Origin: Purpureocillium takamizusanense
Taxonomy: Eukaryota > Ascomycota > Sordariomycetes > Hypocreales > Ophiocordycipitaceae
NCBI RefSeq assembly: GCF_022605165.1
Contig: NC_063068.1
Span: 4,278,001 to 4,342,000 of the forward strand
Direction of reading: 5' to 3'
Length of the DNA stretch: 64,000 nucleotides
This document shows, piece after piece, positions 47,348 through 57,539 of this stretch; positions within the stretch are counted from its first letter, which is position 1; every line of letters starts with the position of its first letter. Both the position numbers and the translations under genes were made by a program. The notes beneath the pieces are model-generated. The model was not told the DNA's origin. It was given only the letters and a program-made list of their open reading frames with translations, and made no database searches.

Positions 47348-48972
47348 CTACTGCGCCATCAACACCCTATACCCCGTGCCCACCAGGCTCTCGTCGCCCG
47401 TCCTGTCCCCCGCCCCGTGCCAGTAGAACAGCCCCCCGAGCCCCATGCACTTTGCGTACCCGGCCTTCATGGCCACCGTCTCCGGCACGTCGAGCGACAC
47501 GAAGCCCCTCCCGCCGGGACGCCTGTCGACAAACGACGCCGCCACCGCCTCGGCGTCCACCGCGATCTCGACGACCGTGGATCCCGGCCCCTTGGTCTCC
47601 GTCCCCTCCTCCCGCGTTCTCGTTCTCGCCCCCGATGCCGCTGACGACGACGACGGCGACGATGTAATGACGACGCTGGTACTGCTGCTCCCGTTGAGCA
47701 CGTCGCAGTAGTCCACCTCGTCACTGCGCGACGCGTCAAACGTCTCCCCGTAGCCCTCCGCGCCGGGAAAGTAGCGCGCGTACGCCGGCACGCCGAGCAC
47801 AATCTTGCTCGCGGGGACACCCTCGCGCGACGCGTACTCGACGCCGCCCGCGCCCGACAGCCGCAGGTCCGCGTCGTCGTCGCCGTCTTCGCCGCGCTTC
47901 TTTGTCTTCTTCGTCGCCGCCGCTGCCGCCGCCGCCGCGACGCCGCCGGCCCGGTGCTCCACCCCCGTCGGCGGCCACAGCTGCGCCTGGTGCCCGCTCA
48001 GCCTCGTCCAGTCGCCCGTAAAGTCGTACGCCATGAGGTTGAGCAGGTCGAGCGCCCGCGCCGCCTCCCAGAGGTCCACGTTGTCGAGCACGTTGGCCGT
48101 CGTGGGCAGCGCCGCCGTGACGAGGTAGTCGGCCTCGGGCGGGAGGGCGGAGCGCAGCGCCCCCAGGAGCTTGATGAAGTCGCGGCCCTGCTCGGGCGTC
48201 TCTGGGTGCTCCCAGTCCACTGGCGGGTTGCGCGTTCGTGTTAGCAGGCTCACACACGCAACTCAATCACAGACCTCTCGACGAATGGTGTTGTCATGTT
48301 GACGCTGCGCGCAACCCACCCCATCATCTCACCGGCTGTGTGTGTGTGTATGTGAGTGTATCTTAATAGGCAATGATACTCACCGTCCACTCCATCAAAC
48401 CCGTGCCGATCACAAAACTCGCGCACCGACGAGGCGAGCTCCTGGCGCGACTCCTCGCTCGCCGCGAGCGCGGGAAACTCGTCGCTGGCCTTGGCCCCCC
48501 CTAGCGACACCAACGTCTTGATGGACGGGTTCCTCTTCTTCAGCCCGCCGAGCGCGTCGATGCAGCCCTCGTAGTCGCCGATGGGCGCCTCAAAGTCCGC
48601 GTACTCGTCGAGGGACTGGGCGCGTGTTCCATGCGTCAGATCTCTTCTCGGTAAAGAAAAGTGCAAGCAAGAAAACGTACCCGAAGTGTCCCGTTCTCGT
48701 GGACCCTATAGCAGCATATTCATCATGTTAGAGAGCTGCCGCCGGCCGCCTTTCCGTCTGCCTGTAAAATTTTTTTTTGGATTTCTGGACTGGCCTGCTG
48801 ACCCTAGTACTTACCCGACAAAGGCATAGTATACGTGCGTGACGACTTCCGCCTGGACAATGGACGGGGGCTTGCCGTCGTACAGCTTCCACGACGGGTA
48901 GTAGACGGCGTTTACGGGGCTTCCGCTCACCGTGAGCGCGAGGTCAAAGTATCGAGAAACGCTGGAGCCCAT
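47348..48972 (-). CDS. GH18 chitinase without signal peptide
   Basis: This glycoside hydrolase family 18 enzyme of 428 aa cuts beta-1,4 links in chitin. Exons are 48972-48815, 48705-48681, 48615-48384 and 48219-47348. The second exon is only 25 nt (VHENGTLR). Splicing intron 3 rebuilds the catalytic motif FDGVDVDWEHP, with Glu as the acid/base. Other marks are the first barrel strand (NAVYYPSWKLYDG), THVYYAFVG, IKTLVSLGG, LLNLMAYDFTG, SKIVLGVPAYARYF and, near the end, GLGGLFYWHGAGD. The N-terminus (MGSSVSRYFDLALT) lacks a signal peptide, suggesting an intracellular or unconventionally released enzyme. Two low-complexity inserts are unusual: an Ala run with a basic/acidic stretch near 47870-47945, and a Ser/Arg/Thr-rich loop near 47590-47700. 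The next gene on the same strand is a chitin deacetylase. Confidence 0.93.
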
Positions 48973-49890
48973 TGCCTCACGGAGACCCGAGAGGGTGTGG
49001 AGAGAGAAACGGGAGAGAAGGAGAGGACGAGTAGGAGATCAAACCCGAGTTATAAGCCGTGCAGAAAACAAATGTAGGGATTCGGGGAACAGAAGACCAA
49101 GGCGGGGGGTTTGAAACTCCGTGTCGAGAACTCCTCTATCCATACCGACCTTTTCGGCTCCTCATTGTCTGTTGTTATACATATGGCCCTCAAGCGAGTT
49201 TGATATACATACAACAGCTCACACACACATCGGCGCCTGTATGTGGCGCGCGCGGCCGCGATGAGAGAAGAAAGGCAACTACTACGTTTGCTACGTCAAA
49301 CTAGGTTCGCCAGCCCCTCCGAGGGCGGCGACAACTAGCTGGCCGCCGCCGCTTCGTACGAAGTAAGTAGCCTTTGACAGAAACAGGATATTAGCTGACA
49401 GCATAGTCTTACCGGAGCGAAAAGGGGGGGGGGGGGGTTGAGGAAGGCAGCCATTATTATTTCTCTCTTCCCAGGCGAAGATGTCAAGGTTTCGATAGTG
49501 CGTTGCGGGCGTCGATGAATTCATTTATTGTGCGGCTGCTGCGGAACCCCCCCCTTTTTCAGCTGAGGAGGAGGCAAGCAATGGACCCAACTCTTTTCGC
49601 CCGCCACGCCGCCCGATTCCCTCTCCCCATTAGGGGGTGATATGGGACCCTGGAAAGAGTGAGGTATACGATTGAGACAATTTCGAGTACGTAGCTTGGA
49701 TGGGTCGAGATCCTCCTATACACGTTGAGGGCAGGTGATGTAGCAAATCAAATGACTCCGAGTATGAACGCCACAGAAACCACGTTATAATATACAGGCA
49801 ACCCTGCCATGAAAGCCAAAGGCACTACGTGAAATTTTCAGGGTTGGCCCATTACTTCCAGCCTTGACCAAAGTCCGATCACGACCAACA
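48973..49890. other. Intergenic between chitinase and chitin deacetylase
   Basis: Chitinase promoter side. It has a perfect 12-bp palindrome CTTCGTACGAAG (49352-49363) followed by TA, so it contains TACGAAGTA (49357-49365), and a 14-G run (49424-49437). No gene was seen. Confidence 0.55.
49524..49529 (-). terminator. Possible polyadenylation signal for the chitin deacetylase
   Basis: AATAAA on the minus strand about 360 nt past the stop at 49891. Confidence 0.25.
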
Positions 49891-52669
49891 CTAAGTCAAA
49901 GTACAGTTTCCATACCACTTTTGGCATCCATCTCCGCACTGGGTAGTCGTGTTGCCGCACCAGCCCTTTGCAGAGCAGCACTTGTACGGCCCCAAGTCGA
50001 CTAGGCCGACGCAGGTTGTGTTGTTGAAATCTGGTCCACAGCGTCCGTCGGTGCTGGGTGGCCCTACACTTGGCGTCGCGGAGGTGCTGGACGTGGCTGT
50101 GGACGAGGTGGTGGTTGTGCTCGTCGAAAAAGATGTACTAGAGGACGTGGAAGAAAGAGATGACGTCGAAGTGGGGGTGGTGGATGTGGACGAGGAGGTG
50201 GATGTGCTCGATGAAATAGATGCAGTAGAGGACGTTGACGTTGCGGAAGAGGTTGAAAATACAGTGGATGACGAGGTGGTGGGTTCCGTAGAAGACGTGG
50301 AGGATTCAGTCGGAGGAGGGGCCAGCAGTGCAGCCAAAGACGAAGTCGAGGATGCAGTGGAAGAAGTCGACGACGTAGTCGAAGGGGGTGCGAACGGTGC
50401 GGACGAAGACGAGGCGGAAGGCGCAGTACTCGCGGAAGCGGTGGAGCTCGAAACAGACGATAGAGACGAGGATGAAGGGGCAGCAAAAAGCAGGGCCGCG
50501 ACTGAGGCAGACGAAGATGTACCGCACTGGCCGTAGAGTGGTTGACAGCCCGTGCCGCAGTGAGCAGAGGTGCCTCCGCACCAGCCGGCCGACGAGCAGC
50601 ACCTGTCGGAGCCCTGGTTGACGCAGGTGGTGCCACCAAACTTGGGCCCGCAGCGGCCATTCGTGCTCGGGGGTCCGACCGACGCTGTTGCCGACGCGCT
50701 CGTCGTCGTCGTCGAGCTTGTAGACGAGGACGATGATGACCTGGAGCTACTGGAGCTCGAGCTTACTGCACCGCACTGCCCATATAAAGCTTGACACCCA
50801 GTGCCGCAGTGGGCGGTCGTATTTCCGCACCACCCTGCCGAAGAGCAGCATCTGTCAGAGCCCTGGTTGACGCACGTCATGCCGCTGAAGTTGATGCCGC
50901 AACGTCCATTGGTGCTAGGCGATCCGACGGTCGCTGTTGCCGATGCACTCGTCGTCGTTGAAGATGTCGACGAGGACGACGTGGAGCTAGTGCTAATGGT
51001 GATGCCCGGCACACTTGAGCTGGAGGTAGAGCTACTGCTACTGCTCGAGCTCGAACTCGAGCTTGCTGAACCACACTGGCCATAAAGGGGTTGGCACCCA
51101 GTGCCGCAGTGGGCGGTAGTACCACCGCACCATCCCGCCGGAGAGCAACACCTATCCGAGCCTTGGTTGACGCAAGTCGTGCCGTTGAAGTTGACACCGC
51201 AACGGCCATTCGTACTGGGTAGCCCAACCGTGGGAGTCGCCGTGGGGGCCCCCGAAGTTGCGGATGGGCACGTCGACGGGCCCGAGGTCCCTGTGCGATA
51301 CCAGTTCCCACTTGGGTCGCCAAGGCACTCGCCAACCGTGACGGAGCGGAAGCCGTTGCGGAAGAGCGACTCGAGCATATGTGCGGTGAGGTTGTAGACA
51401 GACTGCCAAACAGGGTCGTGCTCTATCTGCAGCCACTTGGTGGTGGCCGTGTTGGCTCCTTCGACAGCCTCGTCCCAGATGTCCTTGCTTTTCTGGATGG
51501 TGTTTGGGTCGTCATGAAGATAGCCCTCGGTGTCTAGGTTGAAGTAGGTGATGTGATAGCCGAGATCGCCGAGGATGGAGTCGACTTGAGCGTTGCTGGC
51601 CGAGTAAGGCGGCCTACGGCTTTTGGTCAATGCGAGTGCATTCATAAACGAGAACAAAGGACCTGTTCACACCTCATATATGTGGGAAAGTAACCCAGAA
51701 TGTCGTTGAAGGCCACCTCGTTGAAGAGCATTTGTTCTCGAACTTGATCAGGAGTTAGGTCGGTGAGTCTCTGATGAGCCCATGTGTGACTGGCGACTTG
51801 ATGACCTTCGGCGATCATGCGCTGTTGCTATGCGTGAGAAAGGTCTTAACAGCCGGTTCTCAGAACACCCACTCTGATGATGCCTGGCCATGGTAAGCTG
51901 GGATCATTGATCTTGCCCTTGCCGAGGTTATTGCCAGTCACGAAGAATGTAGCTTTTGCGCTATGGTTCTGAGCACAAATAATGTGAGATCCAGTGGGCC
52001 AAGACAGGTCTTCAAGCAGGATGGCGGATCAGACGGACCTTTAGGAGATCGAGCAGATCAGAGGTATAGAACCATGGCCCGTCATCATAGGTGAGAGCAA
52101 TGTCTCCGTATACCTCGCAGTGATAGATGGCAACTCCGTACGGAACGGACCCCAGCCGTGGTCTCGACACGTTCGTTGTGTCGCTGCCGCAGGGGCGGGT
52201 GTTTGCATCGCATCCCGGGCCGTAATTTATCTGACATGACGGCGCGGAGCAGTATAAATAGCCCAAGCCACACCATCTGGAGTTGAGGATAGGGGAGTTA
52301 TCCGTCAGTCAGTTGCCTTTGTACAGCAGTATACACTCACCCAGCGCTGGAGCAGCAATATCCTGGGTCGCAGATGGCGCCTCCAAAGTCGGCACCGCAT
52401 CTGCTCACCGACTGCCGCCTTTCCATGTTATTCCATGAAGGGTTCTGGCTGGCTGCTCGGGCAGGGTTTGGAGGCCAGGCTGGGGACAGGTCCTCTTCGT
52501 TTCTTCGCCTTTGCAGTGCTGACTGTAAATGCGCCGACTGCTCACGAGGGTCGTCTCGCAGCCCGACCATGATGTTGGGCATAGAAAACCGTCCGTCATG
52601 AGTTGGATGTGTAACCCCTAAGCCGGCGAGGGCCGCCCCAACGACGCTTACAGTGGTAGATGAACGCAT
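49891..52669 (-). CDS. Chitin deacetylase with five hevein-type (CBM18) modules
   Basis: This is a secreted carbohydrate esterase 4 protein, 846 aa, that should deacetylate chitin to chitosan. Exons are 52669-52341, 52276-52039, 51968-51873, 51827-51673 and 51613-49891. A signal peptide starts MRSSTTVSVVGAALAGLGV. A CBM18 near residues 86-130 (SRCGADFGGAICD...CCSSAGWCGLGYLYC) is split by intron 1. The NodB domain follows: ALTYDDGP (metal/base Asp), KATFFVTGNN, HQVASHTWAH (metal His), RPPYSAS, FNLDTEGY, and LQIEHDP near the end. From about residue 407 come four more CBM18 modules joined by Ser/Thr linkers. Three are nearly identical (CVNQGSDRCCS.AGWCG) and the last diverges (CCSAKGWCGNTTTQCGDGC). 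The linkers are probably O-glycosylated. The two tiny middle exons fit domain continuity. Confidence 0.94.
50521..51210 (-). repeat. Three near-identical CBM18-coding units
   Basis: Units at about 51067-51210, 50770-50914 and 50521-50661 code for almost the same 46-residue hevein-type module, each followed by a Ser-rich linker. A fourth, older copy is at 49891-50050. The similarity suggests recent tandem duplication or gene conversion inside the gene. Confidence 0.85.
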
Positions 52670-54575
52670 GTTTTTTTGATCAAGATATTTCGATTTGACA
52701 GGATGAAGTTGTAACTCGGAAAAACGTCCCTCGTACACTCGTGCGATGAGGAATTGCGCGTCATGGGAATTGAAGCTGGGTGACGGCCGAACCGATACAG
52801 CTGGCATCGGCTTCCGGGCTCAACCCGTCGCTCGACACGTCCCGGAGCATTGCATCTGCTCGGTAGCTTATCGAACGAATACGAAGAACTATCGGCTTCG
52901 TGGTACCATGGTTTGGACTATCGACTGTTGAGGGAGACTCCATCACAGCGCTTCGGGCACGCCCGCGCTCCTGGAATTGTGCGCATTGTCGGGAGCTGAG
53001 GAGATAGCTTCGCGGATAAAGACGCTGCCACGCGCGTCCAACTACCAACAGCGCGCTGGTCTCCACCGTCTGGCGCCGTGCTATATGGTTAGCTGGGGCA
53101 ATTTTGACAAACGCTGACGCCTTTGCCGCGAAAGCTGACTTGCCTATACATGAGAATAATGTCTGCAGATGAGGCTTTCTTCTCTATACTCGTAGTACCG
53201 GGGTGCTAAAGTATGGACCTTTACCAGCGATGCGTTGCAAATGCGTCGCCGGGCGAGTGAGAGTCGCCATCTGAACATTGTGCAGCCTTTTCGCGGCTCG
53301 TGCTCCAGTGTCCCTCTCTGGTTCCCAGAGCCGACCCTGGTATAGGAAAACGAAGCTGTGAGTCGTGGTCCGCGCCGGCGTCTGGCCCTTGACGACGATG
53401 ATTGCGGTGTTGCGTCTTGGCTGCTGTGGTCCTAAACGGCGCTTTCACGCAACGTGATGGTTTCGAATTGCCATGGCACTTCGTGATGCTGCAGCAGCTG
53501 CGTTTAGACATTTAGTGCATCGTATTGCGCAGCATGAACGGAAGGCACGACTCGCCAAGGGTAGAGGACGTATCTATCTAGGTCTTGCCCGGCAAGGCAA
53601 GAGCAGCCAGCAGAGCGCATACCAAGGTGCCAGGTACGTTAGTAGCTGCGCCAAAAAAGGGCAACAGCAGAGATCCTCCGGCGAACGAGATGATTGCGGT
53701 TCAAAATTGGATGGAGTCATTCATGGACCAGGTCCGCCTTCAGTGGAGAGAGCTCACCGACGGGAGCCCCGCCCCTCAGTGCTGCGGTTCGCGTACTTCG
53801 TACCTTACTTAGTAGATGCTGCTAGAGATATTCCATTGCACCCCGGCCGGGGTTCACAGGGGGGGCTCACTAGGGGCCACCCCGGCCAGTCAGGCATGGA
53901 ACCTCAGAACGGATCAAACCCAACCCCGGAACCCATGCCATGCCAGGCTCCCTGGGGCCGCTACGGCCGGCCGGCATCGCATCCATGTCAGGCGCCAACG
54001 GCAGCGCCGTCAACTGACGTCGTCTCAGGCAGTGCAAAAGCGCATCATTATGCGCGGCAACAAGCCGTCATCTGCTGTTGGGCGATTCTGAGGTTCAGCT
54101 CCAAGTATGTGAGTTTCCAGCTCCTCAGCAGCGCCTCCACCTGCAGAGCCTCATCTTTCCTTCGCCCGCCGCCTCGTCCGGCTCCTGCGCGCTGCCGGTT
54201 GAGTAACTCTCGAATTCTTTCTGCAGCTTCTCGCCCCGGACCTGGGGTCGCCCAAACTCCGTTCAATCGCCCCTGCGTGACGTGACGTGACGAACGGCTC
54301 GGCTCGTTTGCTGCAACGTGTGCCACCAGACAGGGGATCGGCCGTCACCACCAGACCCCTCCAAGGACCAGACGACACACTGCCCCGCCTACTCGTACTT
54401 GACCACCACACCTTTTGACCACTTCCCATTGCTGAACCGCAGTCAAACGTCTCTTCCCACCTCACCACCCCTTCTCTCCACGACTCTATCCTCGACGCGG
54501 TAGCAAGGGTACACAAAGATCACCTACGAATTCTCTTCACAGACGCACGAGGGGCCGACTGCCTGTCCGTCAAAC
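52670..54575. other. Divergent intergenic region
   Basis: Upstream of both the chitin deacetylase and the penta-EF-hand gene. It contains GTACTTCGTAC (53793-53803) and a triple GTGAC run (54276-54292). Open frames such as that at 53473-54285 (+) have no recognisable domain. Confidence 0.5.
54276..54292. promoter_or_regulatory. CRE/bZIP-like TGACGTGACG element
   Basis: CGTGACGTGACGTGACG gives overlapping TGACGTGA half-sites of the ATF/CREB bZIP type, about 285 nt before the penta-EF-hand start. Binding is inferred from motif shape only. Confidence 0.3.
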
Positions 54576-55723
54576 ATGGCGTACAACAGACCCTACGACC
54601 CGGACGCTCTCCCTAGGTACAGTAACGCCGCGACCCCTCGCCTGCCCGTCGCTGGCAAACCCGTTCGTCGGGCTTTGGCGTCAATCGTGACTAACCGATA
54701 GCCCCTTCTTATAGATTCGCGGAGCCTGAACCCGTACGTCCCTCCTGCCGCTCTCTACTTGCCGCTCTCTAGCCATAGTGCACGGGAGATGCAGTAGTCT
54801 CGTTGCCGTCTTGGGTTGACATTGAAACCAACAGAAGCCTGGCGCCGCCGCTCCGCCGAGCGCATCCTACGCCGCCCAGCCTTCCTCGCGATACGAACCC
54901 AGGCCGCCGGCGCCGGGCCCCCACGACCACTACAAGCAGCCTCCCTACGGCCACGCGTCGCCGCCGCCGCCGCCGCAGCAGCCGTCTTACAGCCAGGGTC
55001 CGCCACCGCGCACCAGCAGTCACCACCACGCGCCGCTGCCTCAGCAGGCCCGGCCGCAGCAGCCACCCGCCCAGGTCTCACGCCCGCCGCCTTCGCCCGT
55101 CCCAGAACAGGGCTCCGACGCGAAGTTGCTCCCGCTCTTCCGTGCTGTGGATAAGGATCGTGCGTTGGCCTCCTCTCCCAGCTCCCGTACATCTCGAAAG
55201 GAGTGATGGGTGACATGTCGTCCCGCCACGCCCCCTACTAACACGGCTCTTTGCTACAGGCACCGGCCAGCTGTCGGAAAAGGAGCTCTCAGCGGCGCTA
55301 GTCAATGGCGACTGGACGGCCTTTGACATCCAGACGGTGCGCATGATGATCCGCATGTTCGACTCGGACCGCAATGGCACCATCAACTTTGAGGAGTTCT
55401 GCGGCCTGTGGTCCTTCCTGGCCTCGTGGCGCACCCTCTTTGACCGCTTCGACGTCGACCATAGCGGCAACATATCCCTCTCCGAGTTCACCGACGCCCT
55501 CATCGCCTTCCGCTACCGCCTCAGCCCTGGCTTCGTCGAGCTGCTCTTCCGCACCTACGACAAGCGTGGCGAGGGCGTCATGAGCTTCGATCTCTTCGTC
55601 CAGAGCTGCATCTCCCTCAAGCGCATGACCGACGTCTTCAAAAAGTACGACGACGACCGCGACGGCTTCATCACCCTGAGCTTCGAGGACTTTTTGAGCG
55701 AGATTCTGAAGCAGCTGAAATAG
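54576..55723 (+). CDS. pef1: Penta-EF-hand calcium-binding protein (Pef1/ALG-2-like)
   Basis: This cytosolic calcium sensor is 282 aa. Exons are 54576-54616, 54715-54733, 54835-55159 and 55260-55723. Exon 2 is only 19 nt (FAEPEP). The N-terminal ~120 residues are rich in Pro, Gln, Tyr and Ala, as in peflin and sorcin-type proteins. Five EF-hands follow: EF1 DKDRTGQLSEKE (split by intron 3), EF2 DSDRNGTINFEE, EF3 DVDHSGNISLSE, EF4 DKRGEGVMSFDL (degenerate) and EF5 DDDRDGFITLSF with the two-residue loop insertion typical of the family, which dimerises through this hand. EF1 to EF3 keep calcium ligands. Yeast Pef1 acts in polar growth and cation stress; related proteins bind ESCRT-associated partners. 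Function here is inferred from the family. Confidence 0.93.
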
Positions 55724-56252
55724 GCCAGAGTTTGTAGGGATGTTGGAGCGAGACTGATCCTTTATCGTTTTGGGGACGCTCAAGGTCAAGCCCCGGCTCT
55801 CGCTCCCCTGGCTAAGGGAGCGAGGTAGCGCACGGGAGAGGAGCTGTCCGCACCGTACGACGGCCCAGGCCGATGATGACGCGCATGACTCGATACCAAC
55901 GACGGGCATCATGGCGGAATGTGTAGAAGGGACAGTCGCGGGCGACGGGCGATTGGCTTTGCAGGTGTAGGCAGGCAGGCATACATACATGGATGATACC
56001 CTCATCTTCCTTGGTGCAGTGTCTTTTTCTTTTGCCCGTTTTCCTCTCCATATTTGTCGCAGACTGTCCCGCGTCGGAGAAAAAGGGGGCGTTTGACACT
56101 AGTATCTGATCTGGGTGTTTTATTGAATGCTGTTGATACCTATCTTGAGAGGATGGTTCTCCTTGATACGAAAAAGCCCTTAAAAATACCAAGGTAGGGC
56201 TGCTATGAGTATGAAAAGTAGCGTGCCACATGCTAGTACATCTCGGCACATG
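55724..56252. other. Tail-to-tail intergenic region
   Basis: 3' regions of two convergent genes. No gene was seen. Confidence 0.6.
56118..56123 (-). terminator. Possible polyadenylation signal
   Basis: AATAAA on the minus strand about 130 nt past the stop of the metallo-beta-lactamase-fold gene. Confidence 0.4.
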
Positions 56253-57539
56253 TCAGGTCCTCAGCAACGCCTTGAGCTTCTCGTCCGCGTACTGGAGGGG
56301 ACTGGGGCACTCCGTCTCCTCCCAGACGCCCTCGCTCGTCATCGTCACCTCCTCGCCCTGACTCAGCGCCAGCGTCTCCGTCGGGCGACCAGGCTTTTTG
56401 CCACGGGCATACCCAGCGCTGCTACGGGGCGTGGACTGCCCCAGAGCCTGTCGGATAACCTCCTCGGCCTCCTCTCGCGGATACTTCTTTCGATACACCA
56501 GCTTCCCGGCCAGGCCGCCGACATTCTTGCCATCTCGGGCGCTGATCCACGAACGTACTCCCGAGAGCCTGGCCGTCTCCAGCCCGGCAGTAATCCCAGC
56601 TCCAATATTGCCGCTCAGTCCCCACGGGTGCGGCACTGTATCGAACGGGTGCAGCATCGTCGTCAATGGAAGGGCCGCTTCTGCTAGAAGATGCGAGGTG
56701 ACGTATGGCTCCATGCAGTTGTAAGAAGTGCCATACGGAGAATAGATCAACGATACGGCCCGGTTGCGTGCTTGCGGCGGTATGGAGGCTAACGAGCGGA
56801 CGTTTCGTAACTTCATAAAGTCGGGTGACGCTGGTGGAGTGAACGCACCAAGCATGGCCGAGACTGGCGAGTCGGGAGTTTGCAAGAGGGAAAGGCGAGG
56901 CGTGGGAATCTGCGGAGGAAGGTCTGAAATCGAAGCAGTCGGCGACTTGGGCGGCGTCGTAGCCTGGCGGCGAAAGATTGATGCGTGTGGCGGAGGGGGC
57001 CGGTACGTAATGCCAACGGCTGAATGGAGGCCGGTGAGGTCTCTCTTTTGATGAATCAAAGAAACCGTCACCTCCCCTTCGTTACCGCCACAAACCTGCG
57101 GTGGCACAGGGATGCGCACAACGGTATCCCGGTTCTTCGTGCGAGTTTCCCAGCGTTCCAAGGTCCTGACCATGTCTTCGTCGAAGTACTTCCAGCTCCG
57201 GATCAGCTTTGCCGCCGCGGGCTCTGCCAGGATGAGTGTCTTGCTGCCCGTAGGAGGCAGCTGGCGCAGAGTTGTTTCATTGCAGTGTTCGCTGCGAGCG
57301 TTGGTGATGATGACGAGATCGGGCTGCGCGAGTTGTTGCAACGACGACACGCAGGCCACCTGAACGTGAGACGCAAATGAGGCTTTCGGGTTAATCGAGT
57401 ACGAGTCCTCTAGCCATGGGTCCAGGAGGATGCGGAAGGGTTCGGGAGTCGCCCAGGGTGCCGCAGAAGGACCCTCAAGAGGCTCAAAGCTCAGCAAGAA
57501 GGCGGCATCGCCGTTGAGTTGCTTAACCGTGAGTGCCAT
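56253..57539 (-). CDS. Metallo-beta-lactamase-fold protein with degenerate active site
   Basis: This is a single-exon protein of 428 aa. The N-terminal half follows the beta-lactamase-like fold of UlaG-type hydrolases: LTVKQLNGDAAFLLSF, RILLDPWLEDSY, and PDLVIITNARSEHCNETTLRQL, which sits where active enzymes have H-x-H-x-D-H followed by a Thr-Leu helix. Here the first two His are Asn and Arg and the Asp is Glu, leaving only E-H. A later part (NRAVSLIYSPYGTSYNCMEPYV, TMLHPFDTVPHPWGLSGNIGAG) keeps the pattern of the second half. A Pro/Ser-rich insert lies near residues 185-250. Related fungal proteins are annotated only as beta-lactamase-like. Loss of ligands suggests a non-catalytic or changed role. 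The start is the first ATG and no intron is needed. Confidence 0.8.
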   Translation of the reverse strand: MALTVKQLNGDAAFLLSFEPLEGPSAAPWATPEPFRILLDPWLEDSYSINPKASFASHVQVACVSSLQQLAQPDLVIITNARSEHCNETTLRQLPPTGSKTLILAEPAAAKLIRSWKYFDEDMVRTLERWETRTKNRDTVVRIPVPPQVCGGNEGEVTVSLIHQKRDLTGLHSAVGITYRPPPPHASIFRRQATTPPKSPTASISDLPPQIPTPRLSLLQTPDSPVSAMLGAFTPPASPDFMKLRNVRSLASIPPQARNRAVSLIYSPYGTSYNCMEPYVTSHLLAEAALPLTTMLHPFDTVPHPWGLSGNIGAGITAGLETARLSGVRSWISARDGKNVGGLAGKLVYRKKYPREEAEEVIRQALGQSTPRSSAGYARGKKPGRPTETLALSQGEEVTMTSEGVWEETECPSPLQYADEKLKALLRT

